DNA of 64,000 bases. It comes from Sphingomonas sp. Lineage in GTDB: Bacteria > Pseudomonadota > Alphaproteobacteria > Sphingomonadales > Sphingomonadaceae. The stretch is taken from assembly GCA_017849555.1 (NCBI GenBank), contig JAFIGU010000088.1, forward strand, positions 1 through 64,000, read 5' to 3'. Below the pieces are notes generated by a model, which did not search any database, was not told the origin of the DNA, and saw only the letters and a list, made by a program, of their open reading frames with translations. The position numbers were made by a program, and so were the translations under genes. This document shows, in pieces, positions 8,208 to 18,457 of the stretch. How positions within the stretch are numbered: the first letter of the stretch is position 1; the number at the start of each line of letters is the position of its first letter.

Positions 8208-9026
8208 TTATCGCCCCCGCCGGCGCAATTGCCGCGCGAGCGAGTCCGCCGCCAGCACATAGGCAGGGCCGCCGCACACCGTCCAGGCTTCGGGCAGCTT
8301 CAACCGCGGGATCGTGCCGAGCAGCGGATGATGGAGCAATTCGATGCCCTGATCGGTCACCTGATCGGTCGCGGTTTCGACGATCAGATAGTCCGGCCGC
8401 GCCCGCGCCATTTCCTCCAGCCCGACGCGGGCCAGCGCCGGCTTGCCCAACCGTGCGGCAAGATTCGTCAGCCCGACCCGATGCATCAGATCGTCGACCA
8501 ACGTACCGGTGCCGGTGAGATAGCCGCGCCGCTGATAATAAGCCGCGGTGGCGCGGTGCCCGGCGTCGCGCGGGATTCGCGCCAGCGCGGCATCCATCCG
8601 CGCGATCAGCGCGGTGCCACGTTCGGGATGCCCGACCGCCGCTGCAACCATCCGCACCTGCGCACGGATCTCGGCATAACTTTCGGCGGGCACGAGATCG
8701 AGCGTCGCGATCGAACGGCCGCGTAACTGCGCCATCGTCTCGCGGCGACGGCCGGGCGTGGCGATGACCAGATCGGGGCGCAGCGCCAGCACCTCCTCCG
8801 CCCCACCGCGGGTGATCGGCACCGACCGGGCCGCGGCAGCGACGGCGGACATTTGCGGATCGCGCGCGAAATTGGTCAATGCCGCGATCTGCCCGCGATC
8901 GGCGAGCGCGAGCAGATATTGGTCGGCGCCCAGGGTGAGCGACACGATCCGGCGAGGTGCAGCGGGCGGAGGCGGGGCGGCGCCGAGCAGGATCGTCAGC
9001 AAAGGCAGAAGGAGCAAGCGGCGCAT
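8208..9026 (-). CDS. btuF: BtuF/FepB-type periplasmic ABC substrate-binding protein
   Basis: 272 residues with a signal peptide (LLLLPLLTILLGAAPPPPAA) followed by a class III binding-protein fold: RRIVSLTLGADQYLLAL near the N-terminus and VLALRPDLVIATP at the end of the first lobe. Such proteins carry vitamin B12 or ferric siderophores to a FecCD permease. Divergent from the permease and ATPase genes at 9368-11118, which lack a binding protein of their own, so they probably work together. B12 is the best guess because the protein is short and resembles BtuF, but no TonB receptor or B12 riboswitch is next to it. Confidence 0.82.
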   Translation of the reverse strand: MRRLLLLPLLTILLGAAPPPPAAPRRIVSLTLGADQYLLALADRGQIAALTNFARDPQMSAVAAAARSVPITRGGAEEVLALRPDLVIATPGRRRETMAQLRGRSIATLDLVPAESYAEIRAQVRMVAAAVGHPERGTALIARMDAALARIPRDAGHRATAAYYQRRGYLTGTGTLVDDLMHRVGLTNLAARLGKPALARVGLEEMARARPDYLIVETATDQVTDQGIELLHHPLLGTIPRLKLPEAWTVCGGPAYVLAADSLARQLRRRGR

Positions 9027-9103
9027 CGCATCCGCGCCTTTGCCCGATTGCCGGCGTCCAGGCGAGAGGTGATCTTAGGTCCGTTAACGCTCCACTCGGC
9101 TCC

Positions 9104-9250
9104 CCCGTGTCCTCGCGAAGGCGGGGACCTAATGGTGAGAACACAACGGATGAGTCCCGGAATCCTTTCCCGTCATGCCGGGTGAGAGATGCGGGAACCA
9201 TCCGTCTGTATCTACCCACTAGTCTGGGCTCCCGCCTGCGCGGCAGCACA
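9104..9250. repeat. REP-like inverted pair in the divergent intergenic region
   Basis: The 341 bases between the binding-protein gene and the permease gene (9027-9367) hold no gene. They contain CCTCGCGAAGGCGGGGACC at about 9111-9129 and, in opposite orientation, GGGCTCCCGCCTGCGCGGCA at about 9226-9245. These CG-rich halves match the pattern of palindromic repeats often seen between sphingomonad genes. No B12 riboswitch core was found here on either strand. Confidence 0.5.
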
Positions 9251-9367
9251 AAGGAGGGTTTGCACGACGGAAAAACGAGTTCTCCTCCGTTCCGATCCGC
9301 GCTAGGCACCCGCCGGTCCCCGCGCCCGCGTCGGGCCTACCCCCTTGCCCGACGAGGCTGCCCGATC

Positions 9368-10354
9368 GTGACCCGCCGCTGGCTCTGGCCCGCCCTGATC
9401 CTCGCAATGCTGGTCGCGGGCGTGCTCGGCGTGGGCATCGGCAGCACCTCGATCGCGCCGGGCCGCGCGCTTGCCGCGCTTGCCGGGCATGGCGATCCGA
9501 TCGAGCGCGCGATCCTGATCGAGCTCAGGCTGCCACGCGCGATCCTCGGGCTCGCGGTCGGCGCGATGCTCGGGCTCGCCGGCGCTGCGCTGCAAGGCTA
9601 TCTGCGCAATCCGCTCGCCGAACCTTCGGTGCTCGGTGCGTCGAACGGCGCGGCGCTCGGCGCAGTGGTCGCGCTCTATTTCGGGATCGCCGAGTGGAAT
9701 GCGGTCGCGCTGCCGGTGCTCGCGATCGCCGGCGCGCTGGTGACGCTCGCGGCGCTGTTCGCGCTCGCCGGGCGATCGGAAAGCCCGCTGACCCTGATCC
9801 TCGCCGGGATCGCGGTGGCGACATTGACCGGCGCCGGGATCAGCCTCGCGCTCAATCTGTCGCCCAACCCCTTCGCGGCGATGGAGATCATGACCTGGCT
9901 GCTCGGCAGCCTCGAGGATCGCTCGTTCCGCCACGTCCTGCTCGCGCTGCCGTGCATCGCGATCGGCATCGTGCTGCTCGCCGGGCAAGGCCGCGCACTC
10001 GATGCGCTGACGCTCGGCGAAGACGGCGCGGCCGCGTTGGGGATCGATCTCCGCGCGACGCGGATGCGGCTGATGCTCGGAGTGGCGATCGGGGTCGGCG
10101 GGGCGGTCGCGGTTTCGGGGGCGATCGGGTTCGTCGGGTTGATCGTTCCGCATCTCGTCCGCCCGCTCACCGATCGCAGTCCGTCGGCGGTGCTGTGGCC
10201 GAGCGCGCTCGCCGGGGCGGCGTTGCTCGCGCTGGCCGATGTCGCGGTGCGGGTGATCCCCGCGACCAACGAATTGAAGCTCGGCGTGGTCACCGCCTTT
10301 CTCGGCGTGCCGGTCTTCCTCGTCCATCTGATGCGGGAGCGGCGACTGTGGTGA
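9368..10354 (+). CDS. btuC: FecCD-family ABC permease (BtuC-like)
   Basis: 328 residues, about ten membrane helices. Family hallmarks are PRAILGLAVGAMLGLAGAAL, then GYLRNPLAEPSVLGASNGAA and, near the C-terminus, GFVGLIVPHLVRPLTD. It forms the channel of a class II importer for B12 or iron complexes. The GTG at 9368 is taken as start because the first helix (WLWPALILAMLVAGVLGVG) begins a few residues later; longer upstream frames run through the repeat region. The stop overlaps the ATPase start. Confidence 0.9.
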   Translation: MTRRWLWPALILAMLVAGVLGVGIGSTSIAPGRALAALAGHGDPIERAILIELRLPRAILGLAVGAMLGLAGAALQGYLRNPLAEPSVLGASNGAALGAVVALYFGIAEWNAVALPVLAIAGALVTLAALFALAGRSESPLTLILAGIAVATLTGAGISLALNLSPNPFAAMEIMTWLLGSLEDRSFRHVLLALPCIAIGIVLLAGQGRALDALTLGEDGAAALGIDLRATRMRLMLGVAIGVGGAVAVSGAIGFVGLIVPHLVRPLTDRSPSAVLWPSALAGAALLALADVAVRVIPATNELKLGVVTAFLGVPVFLVHLMRERRLW

Positions 10355-11118
10355 GCATCGCCGCGGATCGGGTGAGCGTCTCCCTCGGCGGGCGGCATGT
10401 GGTGCGCGAGGTATCGGCCGCGCTGACGCCGGGCCGGCTGGTCGGCGTGCTCGGTCCCAATGGCGCGGGCAAATCGACGCTGGTCCGCGCATTGCTCGGG
10501 CTGGTCCCGCATCACGGCAATGTGACGATCGACGGCATCGCGCGCACCGCGATGTCGCGCGCCGCGATCGCGCAGGCGGTCGCCTATCTGCCGCAGGGGC
10601 AGGTGCTGCACTGGCCGCTGACGGTCGCGCGGCTGGTCGCGCTCGGGCGGCTGCCGCACCTCGCGCCCTTTTCGCGGCTCGCCGATTCGGATCACGCCGC
10701 GATCGATCATGCGATGGCGCGCGCCGGGGTCACGTCGCTCGCCGACCGGCTCGCGACCGAATTGTCGGGCGGCGAGCGCGCGCGCGTATTGCTCGCGCGG
10801 GCGCTCGCGGTCGAGGCGCCCGCGCTGATCGCCGACGAGCCGCTCGCCAGCCTCGATCCGGCGCATCAGATCGAGGGGATGGAATTGCTCCGCGCCGAAG
10901 CCGACGCCGGCCGGCTGGTCGTCGCGGTGCTCCACGACCTGACGCTCGCCGCGCGTTTCTGTGATCGCGTGCTGGTGATGGCGGAGGGCGCGCTGGTCGC
11001 GGACGGCGCGCCGCGCCATGTGCTGACCGCCGAGTTGCTGGCGCGCGTTTATGGCATTACCGCCTATTTCGGGGAGGGCGCCACCCCGATGCTCGTGCCG
11101 CTCGACCGGCTGCGTTGA
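10351..11118 (+). CDS. btuD: ABC importer ATP-binding protein (BtuD-like)
   Basis: 255 residues. The Walker A motif is GPNGAGKST, the Q-loop lies in YLPQG, the signature is LSGGERARV, Walker B is ALIADEP and the switch histidine is in VLHD. It powers uptake through the FecCD permease whose stop codon it overlaps (GTGA). Another GTG directly before could also serve as start. With the divergent binding protein it makes a complete importer. Confidence 0.9.
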   Translation: MSIAADRVSVSLGGRHVVREVSAALTPGRLVGVLGPNGAGKSTLVRALLGLVPHHGNVTIDGIARTAMSRAAIAQAVAYLPQGQVLHWPLTVARLVALGRLPHLAPFSRLADSDHAAIDHAMARAGVTSLADRLATELSGGERARVLLARALAVEAPALIADEPLASLDPAHQIEGMELLRAEADAGRLVVAVLHDLTLAARFCDRVLVMAEGALVADGAPRHVLTAELLARVYGITAYFGEGATPMLVPLDRLR

Positions 11119-11196
11119 CGATCCATTTGACCTTCTGACCGAAAAAGCGCCTATTCGTCGCCGTCCCAAGGGGCTGGCGGCAAAGCGAGGGGTGCG

Positions 11197-11646
11197 ATGG
11201 ATCTTAAGATCAACGGCGCGGATCACCAGGTCGACGTCCCCGACAATATGCCGCTATTATGGGTCGTGCGCGACGTGATCGGGCTGACCGGCACCAAATT
11301 CGGCTGCGGCATCGCGCAATGCGGGGCATGCACCGTCCATCTCGACGGCGTCGCGGTGCGCTCGTGTCAGTTGCCGGTCGGCGCGGTCGGGGGACGCGCG
11401 ATCACCACGATCGAGGGCGTCGGCGCGACTCCGGCGGGCGCGAAGATCCAGAAGGCGTGGCTCGATCTCGAAGTGATCCAGTGCGGCTATTGCCAGCCGG
11501 GGCAGGTGATGTCGGCCGCGGCATTGCTCGCCGCCAATCCGCAGCCCGACGACGAGGCGATCGACGCGGCGATGGCGGGCAATCTCTGCCGCTGCGGCAC
11601 CTATGTGCGCATCCGCGAGGGGATCAAGCATGCCGCTCGCGCCTGA
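11197..11646 (+). CDS. [2Fe-2S] small subunit of a molybdenum hydroxylase (IorA/NicA-like)
   Basis: 149 residues, the electron-transfer subunit of a xanthine-oxidase-family enzyme. The N-terminal plant-ferredoxin cluster is bound by CGIAQCGAC plus a later Cys in VRSC, and the helical C-terminal cluster by CGYCQPG and CRCGTY. No signal peptide, as expected for a subunit carried out with its Tat-exported partner. GAGG seven bases before the ATG supports the start. First gene of a three-gene operon with the molybdopterin subunit (overlapping by 17 bases) and a triheme cytochrome. Confidence 0.93.
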   Translation: MDLKINGADHQVDVPDNMPLLWVVRDVIGLTGTKFGCGIAQCGACTVHLDGVAVRSCQLPVGAVGGRAITTIEGVGATPAGAKIQKAWLDLEVIQCGYCQPGQVMSAAALLAANPQPDDEAIDAAMAGNLCRCGTYVRIREGIKHAARA

Positions 11647-13795
11647 TCTCTCGCGCCGCGCCATCCTGCAGGGCGGCGGCGCGCTCGTCGCCGGGCTGCT
11701 GGTCGCGATCGAACTGCCCTGGGCCGCCGCGCGCGCCGACGAGCCGGAGCCGACCGGCAAGCGTTTCAACGCCTTCATCCATGTCGCCCCCGACAACACG
11801 GTGACCTTCACGCTCCCCGCGGTGGAAATGGGTCAGGGCGCCTTCACTTCGCAGACCCAATGCCTTGCCGAGGAATTGGACGTCGCCCTCGACAAGGTGA
11901 TGACCGTCCCTGCCCCGCCCGATCAGGCCAATTATGGCAGCCCGGCGCTGGTTGTGCAGGCGACCGGCGGATCGACCACGACGATGGCGTGGAGCGGCCC
12001 GTTGCGGAAGGCCGGCGCCACCGCGCGCGCGATGCTCGTCGCCGCCGCCGCGGCACGCTGGCAGGTCGATCCCGCCAGCCTGACGACGGAGAACGGCGTG
12101 ATCACCCACGCGCCGAGCGGCCGGACGATCGCTTATGGCGCGGTCGCCGATGCCGCCTCGCGGCTCACCCCGCCCAAAGACGTCCCGCTCAAGGACCCCG
12201 CGCATTTCCGCCTGATCGGCAAGCCGGTGCATCGCATCGACACGCCCGACAAGGTGACCGGCAAGACCGTCTACGGCATCGACGTGATGCTGCCGGGGAT
12301 GAAGTTCGCGACGCTGATGGCCTCGCCGGTGCTCGGCGGGAAGGTAGGATCGGTCGATCAGGCGCAGGCGATGACCGTCCCCGGGGTCAGGCAGGTGGTG
12401 GTGCTCGACGATCTCGTCGCGGTGGTCGCCGACAATACCTGGGCCGCGATGCAGGGGCTCAACGCGCTCGCGATCGAATGGGCGCCGGGCAGCAATGCCG
12501 GGCTCGATCAGGCGCAGCTCTGGGCCGGGCTCGAAAAGGCCGCACAAGGCCCCGGCGTCACCGCCAAGAAGGAAGGCGACGCGCCGGCGAAGCTCAAGGA
12601 CGGCACGTTGTTCGAGCAGAGCTACGAGCTGCCCTATCTCGCGCATGCCCCGATGGAGATGACCAATTGCGTTGTCCACGTTCATGACGGCGGCTGCGAA
12701 GTCTGGACCGGCACCCAGGTCCCCGGCTTCGCGCAGGCCGGCGCGGCCAAGGCGCTCGGCATCCCGCCCGAGAAGGTGACGATCCATAACCACATGATCG
12801 GCGGCGGCTTCGGGCGACGGCTCGAGGTCGACGGGGTGGTCAAGGCGACGCGCATCGCCGCGCATGTCGACGGGCCGCTGAAGGTGATCTGGTCGCGCGA
12901 GGAGGATATCCGCCAGCAACTCTATCGCCCGCTCTATAACGAGCATCTCAAAGCGCGGGTGGAGAACGGCCGGATCACCGCCTTGCATCATCGCGTCACC
13001 GGCGGATCGGTGATGGCGCGCTGGCTGCCCGTGGCGTTCACCAACGGGGTCGACAGCGATGCGGTCGAGGGCGCGGTGGACGTGCCCTATGCGATCGGCA
13101 ACCGGCTGGTCGAATATATCCGTCACGAAAGCGCGGTGCCGGTCGCCTTCTGGCGCGGTGTCGGGCCGAACGGCAGCATCTTCTCGGTCGAGTGTTTCAT
13201 CGATCTGATCGCGCGCAAGACGGGGAGCGATCCGCTCGACTTCCGCCGCGCGCATCTTGAGAAGAACCCGCGCGCGCTGGGTGTCCTCAATCTCGTGGCG
13301 GAAAAGGCCGGCTGGGGAACCCCGGCCCCGCCTTCGCCCCACGGCGCGCGGCGCGGGCGCGGGATCGCGCTGATGAACGCCTTCGGCAGCTTCCTCGCGG
13401 CGATCGCCGATGTGGCGGTCAACGATACCGGCGACGTCCGCGTCACCCGGCTGGTGATCGCCGCCGATGTCGGGCAGGTCGTCAACCCCGATACGCTCGA
13501 GGCGCAGATCCAGGGCGGCGCGACCTTCGGGCTATCGACGGTGCTGTTCGACAAGATCACCTTCGCCGGCGGCAAGGTCGAACAGGGCAATTTCAACGAC
13601 TACCGCATCCTGCGCATCGACGAGATGCCGGTGATCGAGGCGCATGTCGTGCCGAGCAAGGAAAATATGGGCGGGATCGGCGAGCCGGGCACGGTGGTCA
13701 CGCAGCCGGCCGTCGCCAATGCCGTCTATGCCGCGACCGGGGTGCAGCTGACGCGCATGCCGATCGATCGCGCGCTGATCGCGAAGGGAGCCTGA
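11630..13795 (+). CDS. Molybdopterin-binding subunit of periplasmic molybdenum hydroxylase (IorB-like)
   Basis: 721 residues. It starts with a Tat signal ([19 protein letters not shown]), so the folded cofactor enzyme is exported. Two molybdopterin-binding halves follow; [12 protein letters not shown] lies in the first Mo-binding stretch, and [10 protein letters not shown] near the C-terminus carries the catalytic glutamate. The family hydroxylates N-heterocycles or oxidises aldehydes (isoquinoline 1-oxidoreductase, nicotinate and aldehyde dehydrogenases). The start at 11630, inside the end of the [2Fe-2S] gene, is chosen because it places the Tat motif eight residues in. Electrons probably pass via the small subunit to the triheme cytochrome encoded two bases downstream. 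Confidence 0.92.
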   Translation: MPLAPDLSRRAILQGGGALVAGLLVAIELPWAAARADEPEPTGKRFNAFIHVAPDNTVTFTLPAVEMGQGAFTSQTQCLAEELDVALDKVMTVPAPPDQANYGSPALVVQATGGSTTTMAWSGPLRKAGATARAMLVAAAAARWQVDPASLTTENGVITHAPSGRTIAYGAVADAASRLTPPKDVPLKDPAHFRLIGKPVHRIDTPDKVTGKTVYGIDVMLPGMKFATLMASPVLGGKVGSVDQAQAMTVPGVRQVVVLDDLVAVVADNTWAAMQGLNALAIEWAPGSNAGLDQAQLWAGLEKAAQGPGVTAKKEGDAPAKLKDGTLFEQSYELPYLAHAPMEMTNCVVHVHDGGCEVWTGTQVPGFAQAGAAKALGIPPEKVTIHNHMIGGGFGRRLEVDGVVKATRIAAHVDGPLKVIWSREEDIRQQLYRPLYNEHLKARVENGRITALHHRVTGGSVMARWLPVAFTNGVDSDAVEGAVDVPYAIGNRLVEYIRHESAVPVAFWRGVGPNGSIFSVECFIDLIARKTGSDPLDFRRAHLEKNPRALGVLNLVAEKAGWGTPAPPSPHGARRGRGIALMNAFGSFLAAIADVAVNDTGDVRVTRLVIAADVGQVVNPDTLEAQIQGGATFGLSTVLFDKITFAGGKVEQGNFNDYRILRIDEMPVIEAHVVPSKENMGGIGEPGTVVTQPAVANAVYAATGVQLTRMPIDRALIAKGA

Positions 13796-13797
13796 GC

Positions 13798-15123
13798 ATG
13801 CGGCGAATCCTCACGCTCATCGCCGGCGCGATCATCGTCGTGCTCGGCGCGATCTTCGGCCGCATGATCCTCCAGCCCGGGCCTTATGGCTTCGCCGGCG
13901 GCAATCGGGTCGATCTCGCCAGCTACAAGGGCGCCTCGCCCACCGGCGTCCCGGCCGAGCTTGCCGCCGCCGATCCGCGTACCCGCGGCGAATATGTCAC
14001 CCGCATGGCCGATTGCGAGGCGTGCCACACTGCCAAGGGCGGCACGCCCTTTGCTGGCGGTCGCCCGTTCGTCCTGCCGTTCGGGACGATCTACACCCCG
14101 AACATCACCCCCGATCCCGAAACCGGGATCGGCAAATGGACCGACGCGCAATTTCTCACCGCGGTCCACAAGGGCATCGCGCCGGACGGGTCGCGGCTCT
14201 ATCCCGCTTTCCCCTACGCCTCCTACACCCGGCTGACCGATGCCGATGTGCTGGCGATCAAGAGCTATCTGTTCTCGCTCAAGCCGGTGCGTCAGGCGAA
14301 CAAGCCCAACACCTTCGGCTTCCCGTTCAACCAGCGCTGGCTGATGGGAATCTGGTCCGCCTTCTTCAACGACGACAAACGCTTCCAGCCCGTCCAGGAG
14401 CAGAGCCCGGCGTGGAACCGCGGCGCCTATCTCGTCGAGGCCGCGGGCCATTGTGGCGAATGCCACACGCCCCGCAATCTCCTGCAGGCGCTCGACCAGC
14501 GCCAGAAATTCGCCGGCGGACAGGCCGAGGGCTGGAACGCCTATAATATCACCAGCGACCGGATCAGCGGCATCGGCGCGTGGAGCAACGACGAGCTCGC
14601 CGCTTATCTTACCACCGGTCACGCGAAGGGCCGCGGGGTCGCCTCCGGGCCGATGCACGAGGCGGTCGCGCTCAGTATCTCCAAGCTGACCAAATCGGAT
14701 ATCGCCGCGATGGTCACCTATCTCAGGACCGTCCCCGCGATCCGCAGCGATCGCCTGCCCCAGCCCGCCGGCCCCGCGCCCGCCTCGCCCAAGCTCGCGT
14801 CGATCGACAATCCGGTCGGCAAGCGCATGTTCGAGGGCAATTGCGTCGCCTGCCACGCCTGGACCGGCGCGGGGGCGATCATCGAGGAAGCGCGGCTCAC
14901 CGGCGTCCGATCGGTCAACGATCCGACCGCCACCAATGTCGCGCAGATGATCCTCAACGGCGCGGGCAGGCCCGGCACCGGGCGGCCTTATATGCCGAGC
15001 TTCGCCGATGCCTATTCGGACAGCGAGGTCGCCGCGGTCGCCAATTATGTCACCGCGCGGTTCGGCGCCGCGGGATCGAGCATCACGCCGAAGGAGGTCG
15101 CCGCGCTGCGCCGCCAGAACTGA
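13798..15123 (+). CDS. Membrane-anchored triheme c-type cytochrome
   Basis: 441 residues. An uncleaved or cleavable N-terminal hydrophobic segment (LIAGAIIVVLGAIFG) is followed by three CxxCH heme sites: CEACH (about 73), CGECH (about 219) and CVACH (about 347). The layout is that of the cytochrome subunits of membrane alcohol, gluconate or aldehyde dehydrogenases, which hand electrons to ubiquinone or an oxidase. It is the third gene of the molybdenum hydroxylase operon, two bases after the large subunit. In nicotinate dehydrogenase NicB the same modules are fused into one chain; here they are separate. Confidence 0.92.
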   Translation: MRRILTLIAGAIIVVLGAIFGRMILQPGPYGFAGGNRVDLASYKGASPTGVPAELAAADPRTRGEYVTRMADCEACHTAKGGTPFAGGRPFVLPFGTIYTPNITPDPETGIGKWTDAQFLTAVHKGIAPDGSRLYPAFPYASYTRLTDADVLAIKSYLFSLKPVRQANKPNTFGFPFNQRWLMGIWSAFFNDDKRFQPVQEQSPAWNRGAYLVEAAGHCGECHTPRNLLQALDQRQKFAGGQAEGWNAYNITSDRISGIGAWSNDELAAYLTTGHAKGRGVASGPMHEAVALSISKLTKSDIAAMVTYLRTVPAIRSDRLPQPAGPAPASPKLASIDNPVGKRMFEGNCVACHAWTGAGAIIEEARLTGVRSVNDPTATNVAQMILNGAGRPGTGRPYMPSFADAYSDSEVAAVANYVTARFGAAGSSITPKEVAALRRQN

Positions 15124-15164
15124 GGCGCTATCGCGCGGCCGGCGTGCAGGCTACAGCGCGGCCG

Positions 15165-16781
15165 ATGCTTCGCCTGACCGAATTGACGCTGCCGCTGCAC
15201 CACGCCGACGAAGCCCTGCCGGCGGCGATCTGCAAAAGGCTGCGGATCACCCCGCGCGAGTTGATCCGCTATGTCGTCGCGCGTCGGGCGAACGATGCGC
15301 GGGATAAGACCCGGATCCAGCTCGTCTATTCGGTCGACGTCAATGTGAAGAACGAGGCCGCGGTACTCGCGCGCTTCCGCAAGGACCGCAACGTCCAGCC
15401 GACGCCGGACACCAGCTACAAATTCGTCACGCAAGCGCCCCCCGCGGGCGCGAAGCGGCCGGTGGTGATCGGCGCGGGGCCGTGCGGGCTGTTCGCCGGG
15501 CTGATCCTTGCGCAAATGGGGTTCCGCCCGATCATCCTCGATCGCGGCAAGGTCGTGCGCGAGCGGACCAAGGACACCTGGGGGCTGTGGCGGCGCAGCG
15601 TGCTCAACCCCGAATCCAACGTCCAGTTCGGCGAGGGCGGCGCCGGCACCTTTTCGGACGGCAAGCTCTACAGCCGGATCAAGGATCCGCGGCACCTCGA
15701 CCGCAAGGTGCTGAGCGAATTCGTCAAGGCCGGCGCGCCGCCCGAGATCCTCACCGAGGCGCATCCACATATCGGCACCTTCCGGCTGGTCACGATGGTC
15801 GAGAGTCTGCGCGAGACGATCGAGGGGCTCGGCGGCGAATATCGCTTCCAGACGCGTGTCGACGGCCTCGATATCGAGACCGGCGCGAACGGTGAGCGCC
15901 ATATCCGCGGGCTGCACCTTCACACCGGCGACTATCTCGAGGCCGATCGCGTGGTGATGGCGATCGGGCATAGCGCGCGCGATACCTTCGCGATGCTCCA
16001 GGCGGCGGGGGTGCATGTCGAGGCCAAGCCGTTCTCGATCGGGGTCAGGATCGAGCATCCGCAATCGTGGATCGATCGTTCGCGCTTCGGCGCCGACGCG
16101 GGCCATCCGATCCTCGGCGCCGCCGAATATCATATCTCGCATCACTGCGGGAACGGCCGCACGGTCTACAGCTTCTGCATGTGCCCCGGCGGCACCGTGG
16201 TCGCCGCGACATCCGAAGTGGGGCGCGTCGCGACCAACGGGATGAGCCAATATTCGCGCAACGAGCGCAACGCCAATTCGGGGTTCGTCGTCGCGATCGA
16301 CCCGGCGCGCGACTATCCCGGCGACCCGCTCGCCGGGATCGCCTTCCAGCGGCATTGGGAGTCGCTGGCCTTCGTCGCCGGCGGCTCCAACTATCGCGCC
16401 CCCGCGCAGCGCGTCGGCGATTTCCTCGCCGGCCGCCCGTCGGAATCGCTGGGCAGCGTGATCCCCTCCTATCGCCCCGGCGTCACCCCGACCGACCTTT
16501 CGCAATGCCTCCCCGCCTTCGCGGTCGAGGCGATGCGCGAGGCGATCCCGGTGTTCGGCCGCCAGATCGCGGGCTACGACCACCCCGATGTGGTGATGAC
16601 CGGGGTCGAGACGCGCACCTCGTCGCCGGTGCGCTTCACCCGTGGCGACGATTTCCAGAGCCTCAACACCCGCGGGCTGTTCCCCGCCGGCGAGGGCGCG
16701 GGCTATGCGGGGGGCATCCTCTCGGCGTCGGTCGATGGCATCAAGGTCGCCGAGGCGGTCGCGCGGAGCATCGCCGCGTGA
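15165..16781 (+). CDS. COG2509 FAD-dependent dehydrogenase
   Basis: 538 residues. About 95 N-terminal residues form a small domain ending before the FAD fold ([17 protein letters not shown]). Downstream are the motifs [17 protein letters not shown] and, close to the C-terminus, [18 protein letters not shown], which define the uncharacterised COG2509 flavoproteins. Four cysteines occur, including CMC in YSFCMCPGG. No substrate is known. The start at 15165 was picked because the conserved N-terminal domain begins there. Its stop overlaps the pseudouridine synthase start (GTGA), beginning an operon with overlapping or touching genes. Confidence 0.87.
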   Translation: MLRLTELTLPLHHADEALPAAICKRLRITPRELIRYVVARRANDARDKTRIQLVYSVDVNVKNEAAVLARFRKDRNVQPTPDTSYKFVTQAPPAGAKRPVVIGAGPCGLFAGLILAQMGFRPIILDRGKVVRERTKDTWGLWRRSVLNPESNVQFGEGGAGTFSDGKLYSRIKDPRHLDRKVLSEFVKAGAPPEILTEAHPHIGTFRLVTMVESLRETIEGLGGEYRFQTRVDGLDIETGANGERHIRGLHLHTGDYLEADRVVMAIGHSARDTFAMLQAAGVHVEAKPFSIGVRIEHPQSWIDRSRFGADAGHPILGAAEYHISHHCGNGRTVYSFCMCPGGTVVAATSEVGRVATNGMSQYSRNERNANSGFVVAIDPARDYPGDPLAGIAFQRHWESLAFVAGGSNYRAPAQRVGDFLAGRPSESLGSVIPSYRPGVTPTDLSQCLPAFAVEAMREAIPVFGRQIAGYDHPDVVMTGVETRTSSPVRFTRGDDFQSLNTRGLFPAGEGAGYAGGILSASVDGIKVAEAVARSIAA

Positions 16782-17326
16782 CGCTGATCCTGTTCAACAA
16801 GCCCTATGATGTCCTGAGCCAGTTCACCGACCGCGGCACTGAAGGATCGGCGCGGCGCACCTTGTCCGACTTCATCGATGTGCCGGGCGTGTACCCGGCG
16901 GGGCGGCTCGATCTCGACAGCGAGGGGCTGCTCTTGCTGACCGACGACGGCCGGCTGCAGGCGCGGATCGCCGATCCGGCGTTCAAATTGCCCAAGACCT
17001 ATCTGGTCCAGGTCGAGGGCGAGATCAGCGAGACCGCGCTCGCGGCGCTGCGCCGCGGCGTCCGGCTCAAGGACGGGCCGACCCGCCCGGCGGAGGCGGA
17101 GGCGATCGCGGACCCGCAATTGTGGCCGCGCGACCCGCCGATCCGCGTGCGCAAGAGCATCCCCGATCGCTGGATCAGCCTGACGATCCGCGAAGGCCGC
17201 AACCGTCAGGTGCGCCGCATGACCGCCGCGGTAGGCTTCCCGACTTTGCGGCTGGTGCGCTGGCGCGTCGGCGACTGGACGCTCGACGGTCTGTCGCCCG
17301 GGGAGTGGCAATGCCACCCCGCGTAA
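16778..17326 (+). CDS. rluE: RluE/RsuA-family 23S rRNA pseudouridine synthase
   Basis: 182 residues, a stand-alone catalytic domain without the S4 domain of RsuA. The active aspartate lies in [17 protein letters not shown], and the KTYLVQVEG and [11 protein letters not shown] motifs complete the fold. RluE enzymes modify uridine 2457 of 23S rRNA; the assignment to RluE rests on length and on the missing S4 domain. GTG start at 16778 overlaps the upstream stop. The next gene starts inside the 3' end of this one. Confidence 0.9.
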   Translation: MTLILFNKPYDVLSQFTDRGTEGSARRTLSDFIDVPGVYPAGRLDLDSEGLLLLTDDGRLQARIADPAFKLPKTYLVQVEGEISETALAALRRGVRLKDGPTRPAEAEAIADPQLWPRDPPIRVRKSIPDRWISLTIREGRNRQVRRMTAAVGFPTLRLVRWRVGDWTLDGLSPGEWQCHPA

Positions 17327-17691
17327 AGGTCTATTTCGACGGCGGCTACCGCCCTGCCCCGATCGGGATGGAAACCGCGGTGGTGGTGGGCGGGCGCAGC
17401 TATCTGCAGCGCGATCTCGGCCCCGGCACGAGCATGGACGCCGAATGGCTGGCGTTGCGCCACGCGGTGCAGATTGCGCGCAACCTGGGGCTGGCGAACC
17501 CGCTGTTTGTCGGCGACTCGCTCGCGGTCGTCAGTCAGGCGAACGGCACGGCGAAATGCCGCGGCGCGGCCGCCAAGCACTTCGAGGCGTTGCAAGCGCT
17601 GCGCGCTGCGTCAGGCCCGCTGCATATCCGGCATGTGAAACGCGCGCAGAACCTCGCGGGCATCGCGCTGGCCCGGCTCCACGCGCGATAA
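17311..17691 (+). CDS. RNase H-like (reverse-transcriptase-like ribonuclease H) protein
   Basis: 126 residues. The first acidic site is YFDGGYRP, the second AEWLALRHA and the third VGDS, matching the D-E-D order of RNase HI. The fourth acidic residue, usually in an N-x-x-AD-x-LA helix, is not evident: the sequence reads [12 protein letters not shown]. The fold is probably retained but catalysis may be weakened. The ATG at 17311 overlaps the end of rluE by 16 bases. Last gene of the COG2509-rluE operon. Confidence 0.8.
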   Translation: MPPRVKVYFDGGYRPAPIGMETAVVVGGRSYLQRDLGPGTSMDAEWLALRHAVQIARNLGLANPLFVGDSLAVVSQANGTAKCRGAAAKHFEALQALRAASGPLHIRHVKRAQNLAGIALARLHAR

Positions 17692-17704
17692 CGAAGCCTT
17701 GGTA

Positions 17705-18172
17705 TTACCCGGCCGACGCGGCTGCCAGGTGGCAGTTGAATTCCTCGTCGCTGATCGTGTCGCGCACCACCAGCACGCTGCACGCGACATTGTCGACGAT
17801 ATACCCGCCGTTTGCGCCCGACCACCAACGATCGAGAAACGATTGCCGCCGGTGCCCCAGCACGACGAGATCGATCCCCAGCGGCCCGACCCGCTCCGAA
17901 ATCAGCCGGACGGGCTCGCCGCGCAACAATTCACCGGTCGATTTCACGCCGAGCTGCCGAAGCCGCGAAAGCCCGAGATCGAGCAATTCCCGGCTGTGTG
18001 CGGAGCGCTCCACCGCGCAATGGCTTTCGGCGATGCGCGTGGACGCGGTTTCGGGATCGATGATCAGCAGATGCGCGGTCGCCTCGAACCGCTTGGCGAT
18101 GAGCGCTCCTTCGCGGAGGGTGACCAGACTTTCCCTTGTCCCGTCGCTCGCGAGCAAAAGATGTTTGTACAA
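17705..18172 (-). CDS. Universal stress protein (UspA family)
   Basis: 155 residues. The opening MYKHLLLASDGTRES is the first strand and phosphate loop of the Usp fold, and VVLGHRRQSFLDRWWSGAN followed by SVLVVRD is the C-terminal half where ATP-binding members have GxxGx9GS. The exact glycine spacing is altered (GHRRQS), so ATP binding is uncertain. Convergent with the RNase H-like gene, 13 bases apart. About 285 bases of upstream DNA up to the RcnB-like gene hold nothing I recognise. Confidence 0.87.
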   Translation of the reverse strand: MYKHLLLASDGTRESLVTLREGALIAKRFEATAHLLIIDPETASTRIAESHCAVERSAHSRELLDLGLSRLRQLGVKSTGELLRGEPVRLISERVGPLGIDLVVLGHRRQSFLDRWWSGANGGYIVDNVACSVLVVRDTISDEEFNCHLAAASAG

Positions 18173-18457
18173 AGGCCGCCCTCCCCCACTTTAAGGCCAC
18201 GCATCGCGACGCGGCGTCATCACCCCGGACGATTGGGAAAGCAGAGAATCGGCGCGCGGCAACATTCTCAATGCCCTCAAAGCGTTATCTCTAAATCAAA
18301 TGATATCGGCGATGCGGGATCGACTATTGAGCGAGGGTCGCACGCTGCCGTCGCGATGACAAGCGCCAGGAAAGGGCGGCGCCGTCCCGATTGTGCACCG
18401 ATTTTTTGCACGGGCGCGCAGGGAGCGGCCGCACGCGCCCGCTCCCGCCCCACAAGA

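Noticed and set aside
9027..9367. Cobalamin riboswitch
   Set aside because: No B12-box or conserved core could be found on either strand; only REP-like sequences are visible.
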